From: Phycisphaerales bacterium UBA966
Lineage (GTDB): Bacteria; Planctomycetota; Phycisphaerae; Phycisphaerales; SM1A02
Length of the DNA: 7,257 bases
NCBI GenBank assembly: GCA_002292895.1
Contig: DBCE01000254.1
Coordinates: 1 to 7,257 of the forward strand
Direction: 5' to 3'
Shown piece after piece: positions 5,336 to 7,257 of the stretch (its first letter is position 1; each line of letters starts with the position of its first letter). The translations under genes and the position numbers were made by a program. The notes under the pieces were generated by a model. That model ran no database searches. It worked only from the letters and a program-made list of their open reading frames with translations, and was not told the DNA's origin.

Positions 5336-5545
5336 CCTGCCTGCACTCATTCCTTGGGAGCCCGCTGCTCAATGCCGAGGGCCGTTGCTCACACTGGTCG
5401 ATCCATCGACGCGCATCACAGACTAACTCGAACTCGCTGCGCACCAATCCGCGCCTTTGATTTCACGCCAGACCTTGGTTTCGCCGCAGATGGTGAGTTT
5501 AACAGAACATGTTTGCAAACGGACGTTGCGTCAGTGCACACGTTC
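5336..5545 (-). other. lysC leader / intergenic region
   Basis: These 210 bp separate the methyltransferase stop from lysC and probably carry the lysC promoter. Two overlapping palindromes lie near the distal end: GTTTGCAAAC (5511-5520) and AACATGTT (5506-5513). On the minus strand a CTGACG ... 17 nt ... CATGTT pair overlaps them and could be a weak sigma-70-type promoter. I looked for a lysine riboswitch and for a lysine-rich leader peptide and found neither; a 31-codon TTG-started frame at 5518-5423 exists but has only three Lys codons and no ribosome binding site. The region is lower in GC at 5495-5520 than its surroundings, as promoters often are. Confidence 0.45.
5511..5520. promoter_or_regulatory. 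Palindrome GTTTGCAAAC upstream of lysC
   Basis: A perfect 10-bp palindrome about 175 bp before the lysC ATG, overlapping a second 8-bp palindrome (5506-5513) and a weak promoter-like pair. It is a candidate operator for lysC; no regulator can be named from the sequence. Confidence 0.3.
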
Positions 5546-7222
5546 TCAGCCACGCGCCCTGACCGAAGCCGCCACGTCGCCAGCACGCGCATCGGACACC
5601 GCCGCGCGCCACCACTCCAACAGTTGCTCGCGCGCCGCGCCAGCCGGAACCCCGTAGGCATCACACATGAGACCGGCAAACTTATCGCGTGCACTCATGG
5701 TTCCCAATCTCTGCCACTCCGCGAGCGCACGAGCAGCGCGATCCCATGCCGCGTGGTTGCCCGGCGCCGGAAGTGCACGCAATTGCGATGCCGAAACCCG
5801 AATCGCCTGTGCAGACATCCCCGCACCGGCGTGGCGCCACCATGCTTCGGCGGCCGTCGCTGGCGCCAACAAGGCGGCTGCCACTTTCCACAGATCGGCG
5901 GCGCGCTTTGGCGTCACGGTGATCGCGGGGGTTGACGGCATGGCAATGCCCTTCGCATCCACCCATGCCTCAATCGCTCGAGTCTGGGTCGCCACCAGAA
6001 TTTTGGGACCCTTTCGTGCAAGCACCCACGGTCCGAGCACGGCATCGTTCATCAGTTCACTCGTTCGAATGATCGGTCCAAAGAAGGTCTGTCCGTGGAT
6101 GCGCACCGGTCGGGCTCCCCAGTCCAAGCGAGCGGCGCCGATCGCACCAACAGTGACGAGGGCCGGCGCTTGAGGCGAAGGAGCCGCGCCTTCCGAGGCA
6201 TGAACATGACCGCGCAGGCCGTAATAGTGCTGACGGAAGTCTGCCGTTGATCGCATCCAATCATCAAGTGTTCCATCAGTGCATGACGCGCAGGGATCGG
6301 GAACTCCGCGCGCGGCAGCAAGCGCCGCGCCCCAGGCGCCGCCCGAACAGCGTTGCCGAGCAATACGGTGCAGGCTTCCGTCGGCGTTACGAATCCGCAA
6401 CGTCGCCGGCGCGCGCTGCGTCAACATTGGAATGCACGTTCGTACGGCCGCGCCAAAGGTGTTGTCGGGCAACATGATGACGGCAGCAAGCTTCATGCGT
6501 GCTTCGCATGCGATACGAATGGGCAGCGCATCCGCGGCCGAAAGCGTTGACATGGGTTGCAGCAAGGCCACGGTGCCGCGCGGCGCAAGTTCTGTGCCAA
6601 GCAATAGAAATACAGACGCGGTATCGGCATACCCCGCAACATGACCATCGAATCGTTTGAGTAGTGCGCCTTGTTCTGCGCGCGAACGCACCGACTTCTT
6701 GCCAAGCTGGCTCAGAAATGGTGGATTCCCAGCTACAAGCGAGTATTCGCATCCTGTCCATGCGCCTTCCACCAATGCATCACCACAGCGAATGGATGAG
6801 CGCCACAACGCAGCCGCGCCGCCGACGCGCAGTCGTAATCGCACGCGCGTGACAGCTGCCGCAAATGGGTCAAGATCCATGCCGTGCACCGCTGCAGCAA
6901 TGCGCGCGCCGGTCCATCCATTCGCTTTAAGTCGATCAGCGATCGCTACAAGAAAGTTGCCGGTTCCGCACGCGGGGTCACATGCGCTGAATGCCTTCGT
7001 TGGGCTCGCCGTCATGGCGGCATCCAGTACCCGCGTGACCGTATCGGTTGGCGTGTACCAAGTGCCCGCGCGGCGAGCGACGCCTTTGGACTCTGCCGCA
7101 CGCTTTACTTCTTCATATCCAGCCGCGATATCTTCAATCCACGCCGCTTGTGCAGCGCGCGGAATGACAGCACACGCCTCCTCGACGGCATCGGTCAGCA
7201 GTTCCGCGTGGCTGGCGTTCAT
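5546..7222 (-). CDS. N6-adenine DNA methyltransferase, Eco57I/TaqI-like, apparently without a partner nuclease
   Basis: This 558-residue protein is a class I SAM-dependent DNA methyltransferase of the gamma type. WYTP at 55-58 is the motif X region, DPACGTGNF at 82-90 is motif I (SAM binding), GMDLDP at 114-119 is motif II, GDAL at 147-150 is motif III and GNPPF at 165-169 is the catalytic motif IV for adenine N6. Residues about 195-235 continue the Rossmann fold, and the region from about 350 (with ILVATQTRAIEAW and ITVTPKRAADLW) resembles the C-terminal target-recognition part of TaqI/Eco57I enzymes. The N-terminal 50 residues are too short for the nuclease domain of a fused type IIG enzyme, and no endonuclease gene is in the window. 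It may be an orphan epigenetic methylase or half of a system continuing to the right. The ATG at 7222 overlaps an upstream TGA (TGATG); a TTG one codon earlier is also possible. Recognition sequence unknown. Confidence 0.85.
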   Translation of the reverse strand: MNASHAELLTDAVEEACAVIPRAAQAAWIEDIAAGYEEVKRAAESKGVARRAGTWYTPTDTVTRVLDAAMTASPTKAFSACDPACGTGNFLVAIADRLKANGWTGARIAAAVHGMDLDPFAAAVTRVRLRLRVGGAAALWRSSIRCGDALVEGAWTGCEYSLVAGNPPFLSQLGKKSVRSRAEQGALLKRFDGHVAGYADTASVFLLLGTELAPRGTVALLQPMSTLSAADALPIRIACEARMKLAAVIMLPDNTFGAAVRTCIPMLTQRAPATLRIRNADGSLHRIARQRCSGGAWGAALAAARGVPDPCASCTDGTLDDWMRSTADFRQHYYGLRGHVHASEGAAPSPQAPALVTVGAIGAARLDWGARPVRIHGQTFFGPIIRTSELMNDAVLGPWVLARKGPKILVATQTRAIEAWVDAKGIAMPSTPAITVTPKRAADLWKVAAALLAPATAAEAWWRHAGAGMSAQAIRVSASQLRALPAPGNHAAWDRAARALAEWQRLGTMSARDKFAGLMCDAYGVPAGAAREQLLEWWRAAVSDARAGDVAASVRARG

Positions 7223-7257
7223 CAATCACCCGTCAGCGCGGTCTCACGGTCGCGGGC
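7222..7257 (-). CDS. Possible C-terminal end of an upstream gene (runs off right edge)
   Basis: On the minus strand one frame stays open from the window edge for 11 codons (ending ...RETALTGD) and stops with a TGA that shares one base with the methyltransferase ATG (TGATG). The other two frames have stops within these bases. This is the usual look of a translationally coupled operon neighbour, but the fragment is far too short to identify. Confidence 0.3.
   Translation of the reverse strand, partial: ARDRETALTGD

Noticed and set aside
5505..5516. LexA-like box GAAC...GTTT near 5505-5516
   Set aside because: The spacing between the half-sites is 2 nt, not the 4 nt of the Gram-positive SOS box, and lysC is not an SOS gene.
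5423..5518. 31-codon leader peptide (TTG start) upstream of lysC as an attenuator
   Set aside because: No ribosome binding site, only three Lys codons, no obvious terminator/antiterminator pair after it.
5336..5545. Lysine riboswitch upstream of lysC
   Set aside because: I could not find the conserved core segments by eye; a covariance search would be decisive.
5525..5548. Terminator after the methyltransferase (GACG-CAA-CGTC hairpin)
   Set aside because: The stem is only 4 bp, with no T-run; too weak to call.
4742..5935. Plus-strand open frame of 397 codons opposite lysC and the methyltransferase
   Set aside because: It is antisense to well-supported genes across its length; the His/Arg/Cys-rich product matches no family I recognise.
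5546..7222. Type IIG restriction-modification or BREX PglX enzyme
   Set aside because: At 558 residues it lacks room for a nuclease domain and is much shorter than PglX; no other BREX or R-M gene is visible.

Overview
The window looks like a piece of chromosome from a GC-rich Gram-negative bacterium, most likely a planctomycete and perhaps a Phycisphaerae-like one. This is inference from protein style, because no rRNA or other marker gene is present. A Kdo transferase (WaaA) implies lipopolysaccharide. The aspartate kinase has the wording I associate with planctomycete LysC (SAMGHTTDQL, MDMLMATGEQ, ALMAMALH). All genes appear intact and tightly packed. I see no transposase, integrase, tRNA, rRNA, CRISPR array or phage gene.

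There are three transcription blocks. (1) Leftward, 532 to 1: a small tandem-ACT-domain protein whose stop overlaps (ATGA) the start of a hydantoinase/oxoprolinase A-type ATPase that runs off the left edge. (2) Rightward, 592 to 3398: waaA (kdtA), thiL and a TsaE protein fused in frame to a YacG-type zinc finger. waaA and thiL overlap by 8 bp, and the third gene starts 10 bp after thiL. Blocks 1 and 2 diverge from a 59-bp gap that carries an 8-bp direct repeat with an 11-bp period. (3) Leftward, 7222 to 3395: an Eco57I/TaqI-like N6-adenine DNA methyltransferase, a 210-bp gap, aspartate kinase lysC, a 189-bp gap with a GC-rich hairpin and a palindrome, and a Fur-family regulator that has lost the usual metal ligands. 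The fur gene and the tsaE-yacG gene meet tail to tail, and their stop codons share the palindrome TTAA.

The functions are mostly housekeeping: LPS core synthesis, thiamine diphosphate synthesis, tRNA t6A modification and gyrase control, and aspartate-family amino acid synthesis. The points most worth following up are four. The TsaE-YacG fusion joins two normally separate proteins. An internal lysC start with a strong ribosome binding site would make a separate ACT-only beta subunit. The Fur homologue appears unable to bind metal in the usual way. The ACT-domain protein is translationally coupled to the hydantoinase subunit. I did not find a clear new defence or mobile system; the DNA methyltransferase stands alone, with no restriction partner in view.
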